Origin: Kaustia mangrovi
GTDB taxonomy: Bacteria > Pseudomonadota > Alphaproteobacteria > Rhizobiales > Im1
Length of the DNA stretch: 64,000 nucleotides
NCBI RefSeq assembly: GCF_015482775.1
Contig: NZ_CP058214.1
Coordinates: forward strand, 1,674,001 to 1,738,000
Direction of reading: 5' to 3'
Shown: positions 53,432 through 62,232 of the stretch, one piece after another
How the letters are laid out: each line of letters begins with the position of its first letter
How positions within the stretch are numbered: position 1 is the first letter of the stretch
Notes under the pieces: model-generated
What the model saw: only the letters and a program-made list of their open reading frames with translations
Database searches by the model: none
What the model was told of the DNA's origin: nothing
Position numbers and translations under genes: made by a program

Positions 53432-54992
53432 CGGTATTCTCTCCATCGATCCGCGGCAGGGTGAAAGTGAATATGGTACCGCCCTGCGGATTCGGCTCAA
53501 CCCATATGCGTCCGCCATGGGCCTCCACGATGGTGCGGCAGATCGACAGGCCGACCCCCATGCCGTGCGGCTTCGACGTCACGAAGGGCTGGAACAGCTT
53601 GGCCGCCACATCCTCGTCGAGCCCGATCCCGGTATCGATGACGCTGATTCTCGCATAGCCGTCCCCGGCCTCGCCGGTCGCGATGGTGACATTGCGGCGC
53701 GGGCATCCCTCCACCGCCTCCACGGCATTGCGCATCAGATTGAGCAGCACCTGCTGGACCTGGACCTTGTCGGCGAACACCGTATCGACTGCAGAATCGA
53801 GCTGGAAACGGACCCTGACGGCGTGTTCCTTCGCCCCCACAAGGGCAAGCGCCCCGGCTTCCTCGATGATCTTGGCAAGACTCTCGACCGAGCGCTCGCT
53901 CTCACCGCGCGACATGAACTCGCGAAGACGGGTGATGATCTGGCCGGCCCGCAGCGCCTGGGCCGCCGCACGGTCCAGCGCGCCCACCAGCGTCTCCCTG
54001 GGCGGTGTCTCGCCGCTCTCCAGGAGCCGCTGGCAGCCCTTGAGATAGTTGGAGATCGCACTCAGCGGCTGATTGAGCTCATGGGCGAGGTTGGAGGCCA
54101 TCTCGCCCATGGCCGTCAGGCGGGAAATATGGACGAGCTCCGTCTGCAGCTCCTGGAGGCGCGCTTCGGTCTCCTGGCGTTCCGTCAGGTCCCGGATGAA
54201 CCCCGTGAAATAGCGATGCTCGCCGTTGTTCATCTCCCCGACATTGAGCTCCAGCGGGAAGGTCGATCCGTCCTTGCGCTCGCCGACCACGACGCGGCCG
54301 ATGCCGATGATCCGCCGCTCGCCCGTCTCCAGATAACGCGAGATATAGACGTCGTGCGCCTCGCGATAGGGCGACGGCATGAGCATGGACACATTCCGCC
54401 CGACCACCTCCTCGGCGGCATAGCCGAACTGCTTTTCCGCCGCGGGCGAGAAGAACTGGACAATACCCTGCGGGTCGATCACCACCACGGAGTCCGGAAC
54501 CGTCTCCAGAATGGAAGTCAGATGCGCCTCGCGCGCCCGCAGCGCGCTGACGGTCGCCTCCTGCTCGCCCATGTCGCGCACGACCTTGACGAAGCCCGCC
54601 GTCCGGCCCTCCGCATCGAGGAGCGGCGTGGTGACGGCATTGGCGACGTAGGTCGACCCATCCTTGCGCCGCCGCACCCCCTGGTCCTCGCAGCGGCCGG
54701 TCCGCTCGGCGAGCGCGAGCTGCTGGGCGACCTTGTCCGCCGCCCGGTCCTCCGGCAGGAACGCCATGGAGATGTGCTGTCCGACCGCCTCTTCCCGGGA
54801 CCAGCCGGCGATCCGTTCGGCACCGGTATTCCAGCCCTTGACGATGCCGCCGGTGTCCACGACGACGATCGCATAGTCGGTAATGGCGTCGGCCACACGG
54901 TCATGGCCATCCGCGCCGTCCATCGGACCGGTTATCGCCGAATTCTCACTCAAGAGGCTCCTCGTCGCCCATGCTTTGCAAGACTGTGACAT
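53424..54992 (-). CDS. fixL: FixL, heme-PAS oxygen-sensing histidine kinase
   Basis: A 522-residue sensor kinase if started at ATG 54992. Two PAS domains (about 30-145 and 155-270) precede the H box [20 protein letters not shown]...AHELNQPL (phospho-His about 304) and the ATPase domain. In the second [12 protein letters not shown] gives His213 and GIGR gives Arg233, the spacing of the heme His200 and Arg220 of Bradyrhizobium FixL. It binds heme, is inhibited by oxygen and phosphorylates FixJ. There is no membrane segment, so it is soluble. The start is uncertain: TTG 54953 has GAGGAG 4 nt upstream, and TATAGT at 55017-55022 is a fair -10. Confidence 0.92.
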   Translation of the reverse strand: MSQSCKAWATRSLLSENSAITGPMDGADGHDRVADAITDYAIVVVDTGGIVKGWNTGAERIAGWSREEAVGQHISMAFLPEDRAADKVAQQLALAERTGRCEDQGVRRRKDGSTYVANAVTTPLLDAEGRTAGFVKVVRDMGEQEATVSALRAREAHLTSILETVPDSVVVIDPQGIVQFFSPAAEKQFGYAAEEVVGRNVSMLMPSPYREAHDVYISRYLETGERRIIGIGRVVVGERKDGSTFPLELNVGEMNNGEHRYFTGFIRDLTERQETEARLQELQTELVHISRLTAMGEMASNLAHELNQPLSAISNYLKGCQRLLESGETPPRETLVGALDRAAAQALRAGQIITRLREFMSRGESERSVESLAKIIEEAGALALVGAKEHAVRVRFQLDSAVDTVFADKVQVQQVLLNLMRNAVEAVEGCPRRNVTIATGEAGDGYARISVIDTGIGLDEDVAAKLFQPFVTSKPHGMGVGLSICRTIVEAHGGRIWVEPNPQGGTIFTFTLPRIDGENTDE

Positions 54993-55613
54993 CCGGATTC
55001 GACGCCGCAGCGCCAGACTATAGCCCGGATCGATCCGTTGCGCATGTGCACTGCAGCAATCTCATTTCACGCATTCATGCCGATGCAAAGTACAAAAATC
55101 GCCGCAAACGGAAATCGATGCCAGTGGGAACCGCCGCGGATCACCGGATATCGCCGGTGTCGCGCAGGGCGGACGGCGAAATGCGAGGCCCGCTCGAATA
55201 CGGGCAGAGTGGCGGAACGCCGCATAGCGCGCGCTCTCTCCGCCCACGTCCCTCACTTGCCCTGCATCCGCGCGGTCTTCCAGCGCGCCCCTGTCGAGGA
55301 CCACAGTTGTGCCGAGGTTGCAGGGCCGTTTTCAATCGTCTTTCGCGCGTTATTTTCCTGAATTGTACTGATACTATTTTTCGAGAAACCTGAAAATTCG
55401 TGGCACATACTGAAAAAATTCCGCCAATTGTTGCATTTCGACAGAGAACCTTGCTAAATCCCCGGCGGGCAAGGACGCACATCCGTGTCCGACACCTGTT
55501 CCGGCGCGCCGATCCGCTGCGTTCCGACCGCTGCATATTCCATCGCAACCAGACCCGCAGCGCCGGGCGGACCGCGCGCAACGCCAATCCGAGAAACAAG
55601 GGGAGACCCGTTC
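54993..55613. other. Long intergenic region between fixL and the amino acid transporter genes
   Basis: These 621 nt contain no credible gene; the codon pattern of the open frames is poor. TATAGT (55017-55022, minus strand) is the only clear fixL -10 candidate. The stretch 55320-55460 is unusually AT-rich for the window and probably holds the promoter of the binding-protein gene, with TACTAT at 55372-55377 as a candidate -10. No FNR-type box was seen. Confidence 0.55.
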
Positions 55614-56450
55614 ATGAAAACCGTCTGGCAGAAGCTCGCATGCCTGACCGGCGCCGCACTGATGGTGGCTGCCGCGGGCGCGGCATCCGCGCAGGAGAAG
55701 CTGGTCGCCGGCGTCGAGGCCGCGTTCCCGCCCTGGGCCTATGTGGAGGATGGCGAGTACAAGGGCATCGCCATCGACGCCATGCGCGCCATCGCCGAGG
55801 ACCAGGGGCTCGACGTCGAGTTCAAGGACCTGCCGTGGCCCTCTCTCATCCCCGCGCTGGCGCAGGGCAAGATCGACCTTCTCGTCACCGGCCTCAACGT
55901 GACGCCGGAGCGCGCGAAGGTGCTCGACTTCTCCATTCCCTGGTGGGAGAACGACGACGAAGTGCTGGTCGCCGACGACAGCGAACTCAATGTCGCGACC
56001 GCGCTGTGCTGCGGCGCCACGATCGGCGCGCAGGGCGGTTCCACCCAGTACAAATGGCTCGACGAGAACCTCGCCAAGGCCGACGGCGTCGACGTCACGG
56101 TGCGCGGCTACGAGGACTATGTCACCGCCGTGGAGGACATGCTGACCGGGCGCATCGATTCCGTCGTCACCTCCACCGACACCGCGGAGGACTTCATCGC
56201 CAAGGGACGGCCGATCAAGATCATCGGCACGATCCAGCAGAACCAGCCCCAGGCGCTGGCCGTCAAGGAGGGCGACCCGAACGAGCTTCTCGCCAAGCTC
56301 AACAAGGGGATCGTGAACCTCTACAAGTCGGGCAAGTGGGAGGAGATCGTCCACGAATACGCGCCGCAGTCGACGATCCGCCCGATCCCGACCTCCATGC
56401 CGGACTTCGTGGATTCCTACAAGAAGCCGATTCCCGGCTACGACGGCTGA
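55614..56450 (+). CDS. Polar amino acid ABC transporter substrate-binding protein
   Basis: A 278-residue family-3 binding protein. A Sec signal ends near GAASAQ. KLVAGVEAAFPPWAYVEDGEYKG and VTGLNVTPERAKVLDFSIPW are the diagnostic stretches of this fold, and the C-terminal LAKLNKGIVNLYKSGKWEEI is the usual hinge end. ATG 55614 has GGGAG upstream. It delivers an amino acid, opine or related compound to the two permeases. A strong hairpin lies 14 nt after its stop. Two adjacent Cys (ALCCGAT) are unusual for the family and may form a disulfide. Confidence 0.92.
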   Translation: MKTVWQKLACLTGAALMVAAAGAASAQEKLVAGVEAAFPPWAYVEDGEYKGIAIDAMRAIAEDQGLDVEFKDLPWPSLIPALAQGKIDLLVTGLNVTPERAKVLDFSIPWWENDDEVLVADDSELNVATALCCGATIGAQGGSTQYKWLDENLAKADGVDVTVRGYEDYVTAVEDMLTGRIDSVVTSTDTAEDFIAKGRPIKIIGTIQQNQPQALAVKEGDPNELLAKLNKGIVNLYKSGKWEEIVHEYAPQSTIRPIPTSMPDFVDSYKKPIPGYDG

Positions 56451-56463
56451 CACAGGAGCCGCA

Positions 56464-56495
56464 CCGCCCCGGGGCCGCAAGCGGCCCCGGGGCGG
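56464..56495 (+). other. Intercistronic 15-bp stem-loop after the amino acid binding-protein gene
   Basis: CCGCCCCGGGGCCGC (56464-56478) pairs perfectly with GCGGCCCCGGGGCGG (56481-56495) around an AA loop. It starts 14 nt after the binding-protein stop at 56450, and the permease gene begins at 56642. No U-run follows. GCCGGGCATGACGGGGAGAG at about 56551-56570 resembles half of the REP-like palindrome at 31832-31854. Confidence 0.7.
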
Positions 56496-56641
56496 GCCCC
56501 ATACCGAGCATGGTGTCTTCGCGATAACGCCTCCCCCGTCTCCGCATCCTTGCCGGGCATGACGGGGAGAGGCAGGCCCAGCCGGGCGAACGGCCGGCGG
56601 CCGGTCGCGACGGCACCCCGCGTCAAGCAGAGGTTCACCCC

Positions 56642-57325
56642 ATGGACGACGGCGCCATCTGGTCCGTGATCGTCTCCCAGATGCCCTATCTGCTCACGGG
56701 CCTGTGGATCGGCATCAAGCTTCTGGCCGCCCTTCTGGCGCTCGGGCTCGTGCTGGGCCTCGTCATCGCGCTGATGGAGGTCTACGGCCACTGGAGCCTG
56801 AAGGCGCTCGGCATCCTGTTCGAGCGCGTGTTCAGGGGCATTCCGGCCATCGTGCTGCTGCTCCTATTCTACTATGGAGTGGGCGGGTACGTGGAGCTGT
56901 CCTCCTTCGCCGCCGCCGTGCTCGCACTCGGCCTGCGCTCCACCGCCTACCAGTCGCAGATCTTCCGCGGCGCCATCCAGGCGGTCCCGCAGGGCCAGCT
57001 CGTCGCGGCCCGCGCAATGGGCATGAGCATGCCGCGCGCCATTGGCGAGATCGTCCTGCCGCAGGCATTGCGCCATGCCATCGGGCCCTGGACGAACGAA
57101 TTCTCCAGCGAGCTCAAGGCGACCTCGCTCGCCTATGTCATCGGCGTGGTCGAGCTCACGCGGCAGGCCAAATACATCATCTCGAACACACAGGGGAATA
57201 TCTTGCTGATCTTCGCTGTGGTCGGGCTTCTCTATTTCATCGTGAACTGGGCCGGAAACCGCGTTCTCTACCGCCTGGAGGACAGGCTCGCGGTCCCGGG
57301 CTTCGAGCGGAGGGACGCGGCATGA
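56642..57325 (+). CDS. Amino acid ABC transporter permease (first)
   Basis: A 227-residue HisM/GlnP-type permease with five hydrophobic segments. GLRSTAYQSQIFRGAIQAVPQGQLVAARAMGM is the coupling loop, typical of polar amino acid transporters. The stop overlaps the ATPase start (ATGA at 57322-57325). It pairs with the second permease, encoded after the ATPase. Confidence 0.92.
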   Translation: MDDGAIWSVIVSQMPYLLTGLWIGIKLLAALLALGLVLGLVIALMEVYGHWSLKALGILFERVFRGIPAIVLLLLFYYGVGGYVELSSFAAAVLALGLRSTAYQSQIFRGAIQAVPQGQLVAARAMGMSMPRAIGEIVLPQALRHAIGPWTNEFSSELKATSLAYVIGVVELTRQAKYIISNTQGNILLIFAVVGLLYFIVNWAGNRVLYRLEDRLAVPGFERRDAA

Positions 57326-58080
57326 CGAGTCTTCTGGAGGTTCGCGACCTTCACAAGCGCTATGGCGAGACGGAGGTGCTGAAAGGCGTCTCGCTCGCGC
57401 TGGAGCGCGGCCAGTCCAAGGTGGTCATGGGACCGTCGGGAACGGGCAAATCGACGCTCCTGCGCTGCATCAACCACCTCAATCCGCCGGATGCGGGCAC
57501 GGTCCTCCTCGACGGCGAGGAGCTCACCGCGCGCAACCTGAACGCCATGCGCCAGCAGATCGGCTTCGTGTTCCAGGACTTCAACCTGTTCACCCATTTG
57601 CGCGCGCTCGACAATGTGCGCATCGGGCCGATGAAGATCCTGGGGACGGACCGCAAGGCGGCGACGGAGCTCGCCATGACGGAGCTCGACCGCGTCGGCC
57701 TCGCCGACAAGGCCGACAGCTACCCGGCGGAGCTCTCCGGCGGCCAGCAGCAGCGCGTCTCCATCGCCCGCGCGCTCGCCATGCAGCCCAAGGTCATCCT
57801 GTTCGACGAGCCAACCTCCGCGCTCGACCCGGAACTCACCGGCGAGGTCGTCTCGGTCATGAAGCAGCTCGCCGCCGACGGCATGACCATGCTGGTGGTC
57901 AGCCACGAGCTCGGCTTCGCGCGCTCCGCAGCCGACGAGATCGTGTTCATGGACGGCGGCCACATCGTCGAGCAGGGCCCGCCGGATCGCCTGTTCACCG
58001 CGCCCGAACACGAGCGCACGCGCAGCTTCCTGCAGGTCATCGCCGCCCATGACCATCAGGGCGATGGAGGGACCGCATGA
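57322..58080 (+). CDS. Amino acid ABC transporter ATPase (GlnQ/HisP type)
   Basis: A 252-residue ATPase: Walker A GPSGTGKST, signature LSGGQQQR, Walker B VILFDEPTSALDPE, all typical of the GlnQ family. It overlaps the first permease gene by 4 nt and the second by 4 nt, so the three genes are coupled. It powers the importer fed by the family-3 binding protein. Confidence 0.94.
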   Translation: MTSLLEVRDLHKRYGETEVLKGVSLALERGQSKVVMGPSGTGKSTLLRCINHLNPPDAGTVLLDGEELTARNLNAMRQQIGFVFQDFNLFTHLRALDNVRIGPMKILGTDRKAATELAMTELDRVGLADKADSYPAELSGGQQQRVSIARALAMQPKVILFDEPTSALDPELTGEVVSVMKQLAADGMTMLVVSHELGFARSAADEIVFMDGGHIVEQGPPDRLFTAPEHERTRSFLQVIAAHDHQGDGGTA

Positions 58081-58748
58081 GCGAGTTCGTCGACTTCGCC
58101 CTGGAGCACCTGCCCTACATCCTCGAGGGCCTGCCGATCACGCTCGGCCTGTGGGTGATCGCCATGGCCATCGGCTTCTGCTTCGGGCTGGTGCTGGCCT
58201 GGGCGCGCATCTATGGCGGGCGCCTCGCCTATGGCGCGGCGACGGTCTATGTGGAGGTGTTCCGCGGCACGCCCATGCTGGTGCAGATGCTGTTCATCTA
58301 TCTGGGCCTGCCGGAGATCGGCATCGTGCTCGACCCGTTCACCGCGGCGGTGGTCGCCATCGGGCTCAACACCTCCGCCTACCAGGCCGAATATTTCCGC
58401 GGCGCGATCCGCTCCATCCCGAGAGGCCAGATGGCGGCGGCGCGCGCCATGGGCATGAGCGACCTGGAAGGCCTGCGCTATATCGTGCTGCCCCAGGCCC
58501 TGCGCCGGGTCATCCCGCAATGGTCGAACGAGGCGATCCTGGAGCTCAAATTCACCTCCATCGCGTTTGCCATCGGCGTCTCGGAGATCACCGCACGCGC
58601 GGAGACGGTGGGGTTCACCACCTTCCGGTTCTTCGAGGTCTTCATGATCGTTGCGGTCATCTATTTCGTGCTGACCGGCACGGTCGCCCAGCTCCTCTAC
58701 TGGCTGGAGATCCGCACGCGCATTCCCGGCCTGTCCCAGACCGGCTGA
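58077..58748 (+). CDS. Amino acid ABC transporter permease (second)
   Basis: A 223-residue permease. VEVFRGTPMLVQMLFIYLG and the loop SAYQAEYFRGAIRSIPRGQMAAARAMGM are typical of GlnP/HisQ proteins. It starts 4 nt inside the ATPase gene. Two different permeases make a heterodimeric channel. The porin gene begins 227 nt downstream, with a gap that shows no terminator. Confidence 0.92.
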   Translation: MSEFVDFALEHLPYILEGLPITLGLWVIAMAIGFCFGLVLAWARIYGGRLAYGAATVYVEVFRGTPMLVQMLFIYLGLPEIGIVLDPFTAAVVAIGLNTSAYQAEYFRGAIRSIPRGQMAAARAMGMSDLEGLRYIVLPQALRRVIPQWSNEAILELKFTSIAFAIGVSEITARAETVGFTTFRFFEVFMIVAVIYFVLTGTVAQLLYWLEIRTRIPGLSQTG

Positions 58749-58975
58749 GGTCCGCCGGACGCCTCTGTGACTCGAAAGACACACACCGGCACAATTGTCT
58801 CCCGACACTGCCGCTAATCCCGCCGTGGACATTGACCGGACGCACCCGGCTGGGACAAAAGGCTGTGTACGTGTCATCTCGTACCGCCCTGCGCAAAGCT
58901 CTTCGAACATCGGGGAAAGAGGCAGGAATTCGGGGTGCCGCCAACTCCAGAAGAGAGAGTGGGAGAACAGACATT

Positions 58976-60448
58976 ATGACGAACTCCAAGTGGCTCCGTC
59001 GGGCGCTGCTGGGCGGTGTGGCGGTTACCGTCATGTCGACCGGCGCACAGGCCGATGAGCTGACCGCCCTGAAGGCGCAGCTCCAGGCTCTGCAGTCCCG
59101 TGTGAACCAGCTCGAAGCCCAGCCGGCTGCGTCCTCGCAGCTGCCGGAGGGTGCGAGCTTCATCACCTTCAAGCGCGGCACCGAGGCGACCGCCGACTGG
59201 AACACGGCGCGCGTCGGCGACGCGGTTCCGAACGACCGCGGCTTCACCATCGCCATCACGCCGACCGCCGACCTGCCGGCGCCGGTCCACGAGGTGACGG
59301 TCTCCGGTTACGTCAAGGGCGACGTGATCTACGACTTCAACCAGGATCTCGGCAACGCCTTCAGCTTCACCGGCATCACCGACGACCCGGACAGCGCCGA
59401 GCATATCCGTCTGCATGCCGAGCAGTCGCGCTTCCGCATCAAGTCGCGGTCCGACACCTCCATCGGCCAGATCCGCACCCTGATCGAGGGCGATTTCTGG
59501 GGCGGCGACTTCCGCCTGCGCCACGCCTGGGGCGAGTGGGACATGACGCCGAACCTGACCCTCGGTGTCGGTCGGTACTGGCGCAACTTCATGTCGCTGA
59601 TCACCGGCGTCTCGACGGTCGACTTCAACGGCCCGATCGGCCTGATCGGCACGTCGCGCAACAACCAGGTTCGCCTGACCTATCATGACGGCCCGATGGA
59701 GTTCGCGGTCTCGATCGAGGACCCGACCGGCGATTCGAGCCAGGGCAACGGCAACGACCTGCTGACCGGCGTGCTCGGCACCTTCACGACCGGCTCGCCC
59801 ACCACGACCATTTCGGTTGAGACCGGCGGCGCGTCGGACAACCTGCCGGACCTCAATGCCCGCTTCCAGTACTCCGCTCCGGGCGGCTGGGAGTTCCTGG
59901 TCTCCGGCATGCTGCGTAACTTCCACACCGATGGCGATCTCGGCTTCGATGGCGACAGCGCTCTCGGCTGGGCCGTCCAGGGTGCGGTGAACTTCAATCT
60001 CGGCGACATCGCCACGCTGACCACCTCGGTCATGTATGGCGACGGCATCGGCAACTACCTCTACGGTGCGAGCTACGGTGCCTATGTCGACCTCAACGGC
60101 GACATCAAGACCATCGAGGGTCTCGGCGTCTTCGCCGGCCTGTCCTTCGACGTCACCGAGGCGACGACGTTCAATGTCGGCTGGGGCTGGGCCAAGATGA
60201 ACTCCGGCGACACGCGCAAGGCGGCCGATCTCTACGGCGAAGAGATGAACCGCGAGATCATGAGCGTGCATGCCAACGTCATGTGGCAGCCGGTCCGCGA
60301 GATGCGCCTGGGCTGGGAAGTCATCTGGGCCGACCGCAAGTATCGCGACGGCGGCGGCTACGATGCGGCCACCGACACGGTGCTCGACGGCTCCAACGAG
60401 CACGGCGACGCCTGGCGCGCCCAGTTCGGTGCGTGGTTCTTCTTCTGA
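58976..60448 (+). CDS. DcaP-like outer-membrane porin
   Basis: A 490-residue porin. A Sec signal ends near GAQADE. A coiled-coil-like helix with LTALKAQLQALQSRVNQLEAQ follows, as in the DcaP trimeric porin family, and the rest is a beta-barrel ending with WFFF and its terminal Phe. GGGAGA lies 9 nt before the ATG. The codon choice differs from its neighbours: many T-ending codons (GGT, GCT, CGT) appear, as expected of a highly expressed gene. It is followed by a strong terminator. It may admit the solutes taken up by the adjacent ABC system. Confidence 0.87.
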   Translation: MTNSKWLRRALLGGVAVTVMSTGAQADELTALKAQLQALQSRVNQLEAQPAASSQLPEGASFITFKRGTEATADWNTARVGDAVPNDRGFTIAITPTADLPAPVHEVTVSGYVKGDVIYDFNQDLGNAFSFTGITDDPDSAEHIRLHAEQSRFRIKSRSDTSIGQIRTLIEGDFWGGDFRLRHAWGEWDMTPNLTLGVGRYWRNFMSLITGVSTVDFNGPIGLIGTSRNNQVRLTYHDGPMEFAVSIEDPTGDSSQGNGNDLLTGVLGTFTTGSPTTTISVETGGASDNLPDLNARFQYSAPGGWEFLVSGMLRNFHTDGDLGFDGDSALGWAVQGAVNFNLGDIATLTTSVMYGDGIGNYLYGASYGAYVDLNGDIKTIEGLGVFAGLSFDVTEATTFNVGWGWAKMNSGDTRKAADLYGEEMNREIMSVHANVMWQPVREMRLGWEVIWADRKYRDGGGYDAATDTVLDGSNEHGDAWRAQFGAWFFF

Positions 60449-60478
60449 GAACCGCTCAGACAGACAGCCTGAAATCGG

Positions 60479-60514
60479 CCGGTCCGGGCAACATGCCCGG
60501 GCCGGTTTTCTTTT
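60479..60514 (+). terminator. Intrinsic terminator of the porin gene
   Basis: CCGGTCCGGGCA (60479-60490) pairs with TGCCCGGGCCGG (60494-60505), with a 3-nt loop and one G-T wobble, followed by TTTTCTTTT. It lies 30 nt after the porin stop. It is the best-formed intrinsic terminator in the window. Confidence 0.93.
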
Positions 60515-60597
60515 GGAGACGCACCATCCGAAGGTCGCGCGGTCCCGTACCGAACAGCGCGGGTCACACTCGGCGATAATGCTTCCGGGAAGACGAT

Positions 60598-60613
60598 GGC
60601 GGGGCGCCCCGCC
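60598..60613 (-). terminator. GC hairpin just after the SDR gene, weak terminator candidate
   Basis: GGCGGGGCGCCCCGCC is a perfect 16-bp palindrome, 6 nt after the SDR stop at 60620 (minus strand). There is no U-tract. It lies between the two converging genes and may act in both directions. Confidence 0.45.
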
Positions 60614-60619
60614 GCCGGG

Positions 60620-61378
60620 TCAGGCCTGGCCGCGCAGGGCCGGCAGGCCGACGCCGGTGCTCTCGAACCCGCCGTCGGACGCGACGATCTGGCCCGTCAC
60701 ATAGCTCGCCTTGGGCGAGCACAGGAACACGATGACCTCCGCGATCTCGTCCTCCGATCCGTAACGGTTGAGCGGGATCGCATCGTGATAGGCCGCGATA
60801 ATCTCCGGCGTGTGGACGGCCATGGCGAGCTTGGTGCGCACCGGGCCCGGACAGACGCAATTGGCCCTGATCCCGTATTCGCCGAGCTCTGCCGCCTGCT
60901 GCCGAGTGAGCTGGATCACCGCCGCCTTTGAGGTGCCGTAGGCGACACGGAGCGTGGAGGCGCGAAGCCCCGAGATCGACGCGATGTTGACGATGGAGCC
61001 CCGGGAGGCCTTCAGGGCGGGCGTCGCCGCCTGGGACATGAGGAACACACCGTCGAGATTGGTCTCCATGACCCGGCGCCAGCGCGCGAAGTCCGTCTCC
61101 TCGATGGGCCCGAAATCGGCCACACCGGCATTGTTCACCAGCGCGTCGAGCCCGCCATGGGTCCCGGCGACCTCGCCGATAGCGGCGTCCACCTCGTCGG
61201 GCTTGGAGACATCGCAGACGATGGGCAGGGCATTCTCCAGCCCGGCCGCTGCCTCCTCAAGAGCCGGCGCGTCCCGGTCGATCATCGCGACCTTCCAGCC
61301 CTCGCGCAGGAACAGCTTCGTGGTCGCAAGGCCGATTCCGCGCGCCGCGCCGGTCACCAGGGCTGTTCTGAGCGTCAT
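60620..61378 (-). CDS. Short-chain dehydrogenase/reductase
   Basis: A 252-residue SDR with TGAARGIG near the N-terminus, NNAG, the catalytic NIASISGL and YGTSKAAV, and the CPGPVRT loop. ATG 61378 lies just after AGAGGA. It is downstream of another SDR gene and a TRAP transporter on the same strand, separated from that SDR by 50 nt. The pair may oxidise or epimerise the TRAP substrate. The actual substrate is not known. Confidence 0.85.
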   Translation of the reverse strand: MTLRTALVTGAARGIGLATTKLFLREGWKVAMIDRDAPALEEAAAGLENALPIVCDVSKPDEVDAAIGEVAGTHGGLDALVNNAGVADFGPIEETDFARWRRVMETNLDGVFLMSQAATPALKASRGSIVNIASISGLRASTLRVAYGTSKAAVIQLTRQQAAELGEYGIRANCVCPGPVRTKLAMAVHTPEIIAAYHDAIPLNRYGSEDEIAEVIVFLCSPKASYVTGQIVASDGGFESTGVGLPALRGQA

Positions 61379-61428
61379 CCGTCCGTCCTCTGTTGAAATG
61401 GTCCGCGACCGCGGGCCCGGGGCGCCCG

Positions 61429-62232
61429 TCAGGGCGCAGCATTTCCCATCAGCAATCCCATCCCGCCATCGACCCTGAGATCGACGCCGGTGATGAAGCC
61501 GGCCGCGTCGGAGGCCAGGAACAGCGCGGCCTCCGCCACGTCCCACGCCGCGCCCTGCCGCTTCATCGGCACCTGGGCGGCACGGCCCGCGCGCACCGCC
61601 TCCGCATCGGAGGAGGTCGCCACATGGGCGAGCACATGGGGCGTGTCGATCATGCCCGGAAGCACCGTGTTGGCACGCACGCCACGCGCGGCATATTCCG
61701 CCGCCACGCTGCGCGCAAGCCGCCCGAGGGCTGCCTTGGACGCCTCGTAGCCGGCATAGGGATAGGGCCCGCTGAGCTCTGCGGCAAGCGTGGAAATATA
61801 GACGATGGCCCCGCCGCCGTCGCGCTCGAGCACCGGCAGGGCGGCCTGCGTCAGGTGGAAAGCCGCATCGAGATTGACGGAGAAGACGCGCTGCCAGTCC
61901 GCGAACGGCGTGTCCTCCACCCCGCCTCTCGTGGAGATGCCGATATTGAAATGCAGGATATCGAGGCCGCCGAACGCCACCTCCGCCGCCTCGATCGCGG
62001 CCTTCGCCTCGGCTGGCACGACCATGTCGCCGACAAAGGGCTCCGCCTCGTGCCCCTCGCCGCGGATCAGCCCGACGGTCTCCATGACGGCCGCCTCGTC
62101 GCGGTCGACGGCGAGCACCCGCGCGCCCTCGCGCGCATAGAGAACGGCGGAGGCCTTGCCGTTGCCCCAGCCCGGCCCGACCGCTCCGGCGCCGATCACG
62201 GCGACCCGCTTGCCCTGGACGCGTCCGGTCAT
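61429..62232 (-). CDS. Short-chain dehydrogenase/reductase with altered NNAG motif
   Basis: A 267-residue SDR. The Rossmann motif is GAGAVGPGWGNG at about 14-25, where the typical first glycine triplet is altered, and the usual NNAG is replaced by HFNIGIS. The catalytic YEASKAAL and the C-terminal FITGVDLRVDGG are normal. The ATG overlaps the stop of the TRAP large permease gene by 4 nt, so translation is coupled. It presumably acts on the transported acid. Confidence 0.83.
   Translation of the reverse strand: MTGRVQGKRVAVIGAGAVGPGWGNGKASAVLYAREGARVLAVDRDEAAVMETVGLIRGEGHEAEPFVGDMVVPAEAKAAIEAAEVAFGGLDILHFNIGISTRGGVEDTPFADWQRVFSVNLDAAFHLTQAALPVLERDGGGAIVYISTLAAELSGPYPYAGYEASKAALGRLARSVAAEYAARGVRANTVLPGMIDTPHVLAHVATSSDAEAVRAGRAAQVPMKRQGAAWDVAEAALFLASDAAGFITGVDLRVDGGMGLLMGNAAP

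Noticed and set aside
52944-54989. A 681-codon frame opposite fixL and fixJ
   Set aside because: The opposite strand carries clear FixL and FixJ motifs; this frame has only His/Arg/Leu-rich sequence.
54971-55393. Small open frames in the fixL-transporter gap
   Set aside because: They lack ribosome sites and recognisable sequence, and overlap each other in several frames.
58833-58860. TTGACC considered as the -35 of the porin promoter
   Set aside because: No acceptable -10 hexamer lies 16-19 nt downstream.
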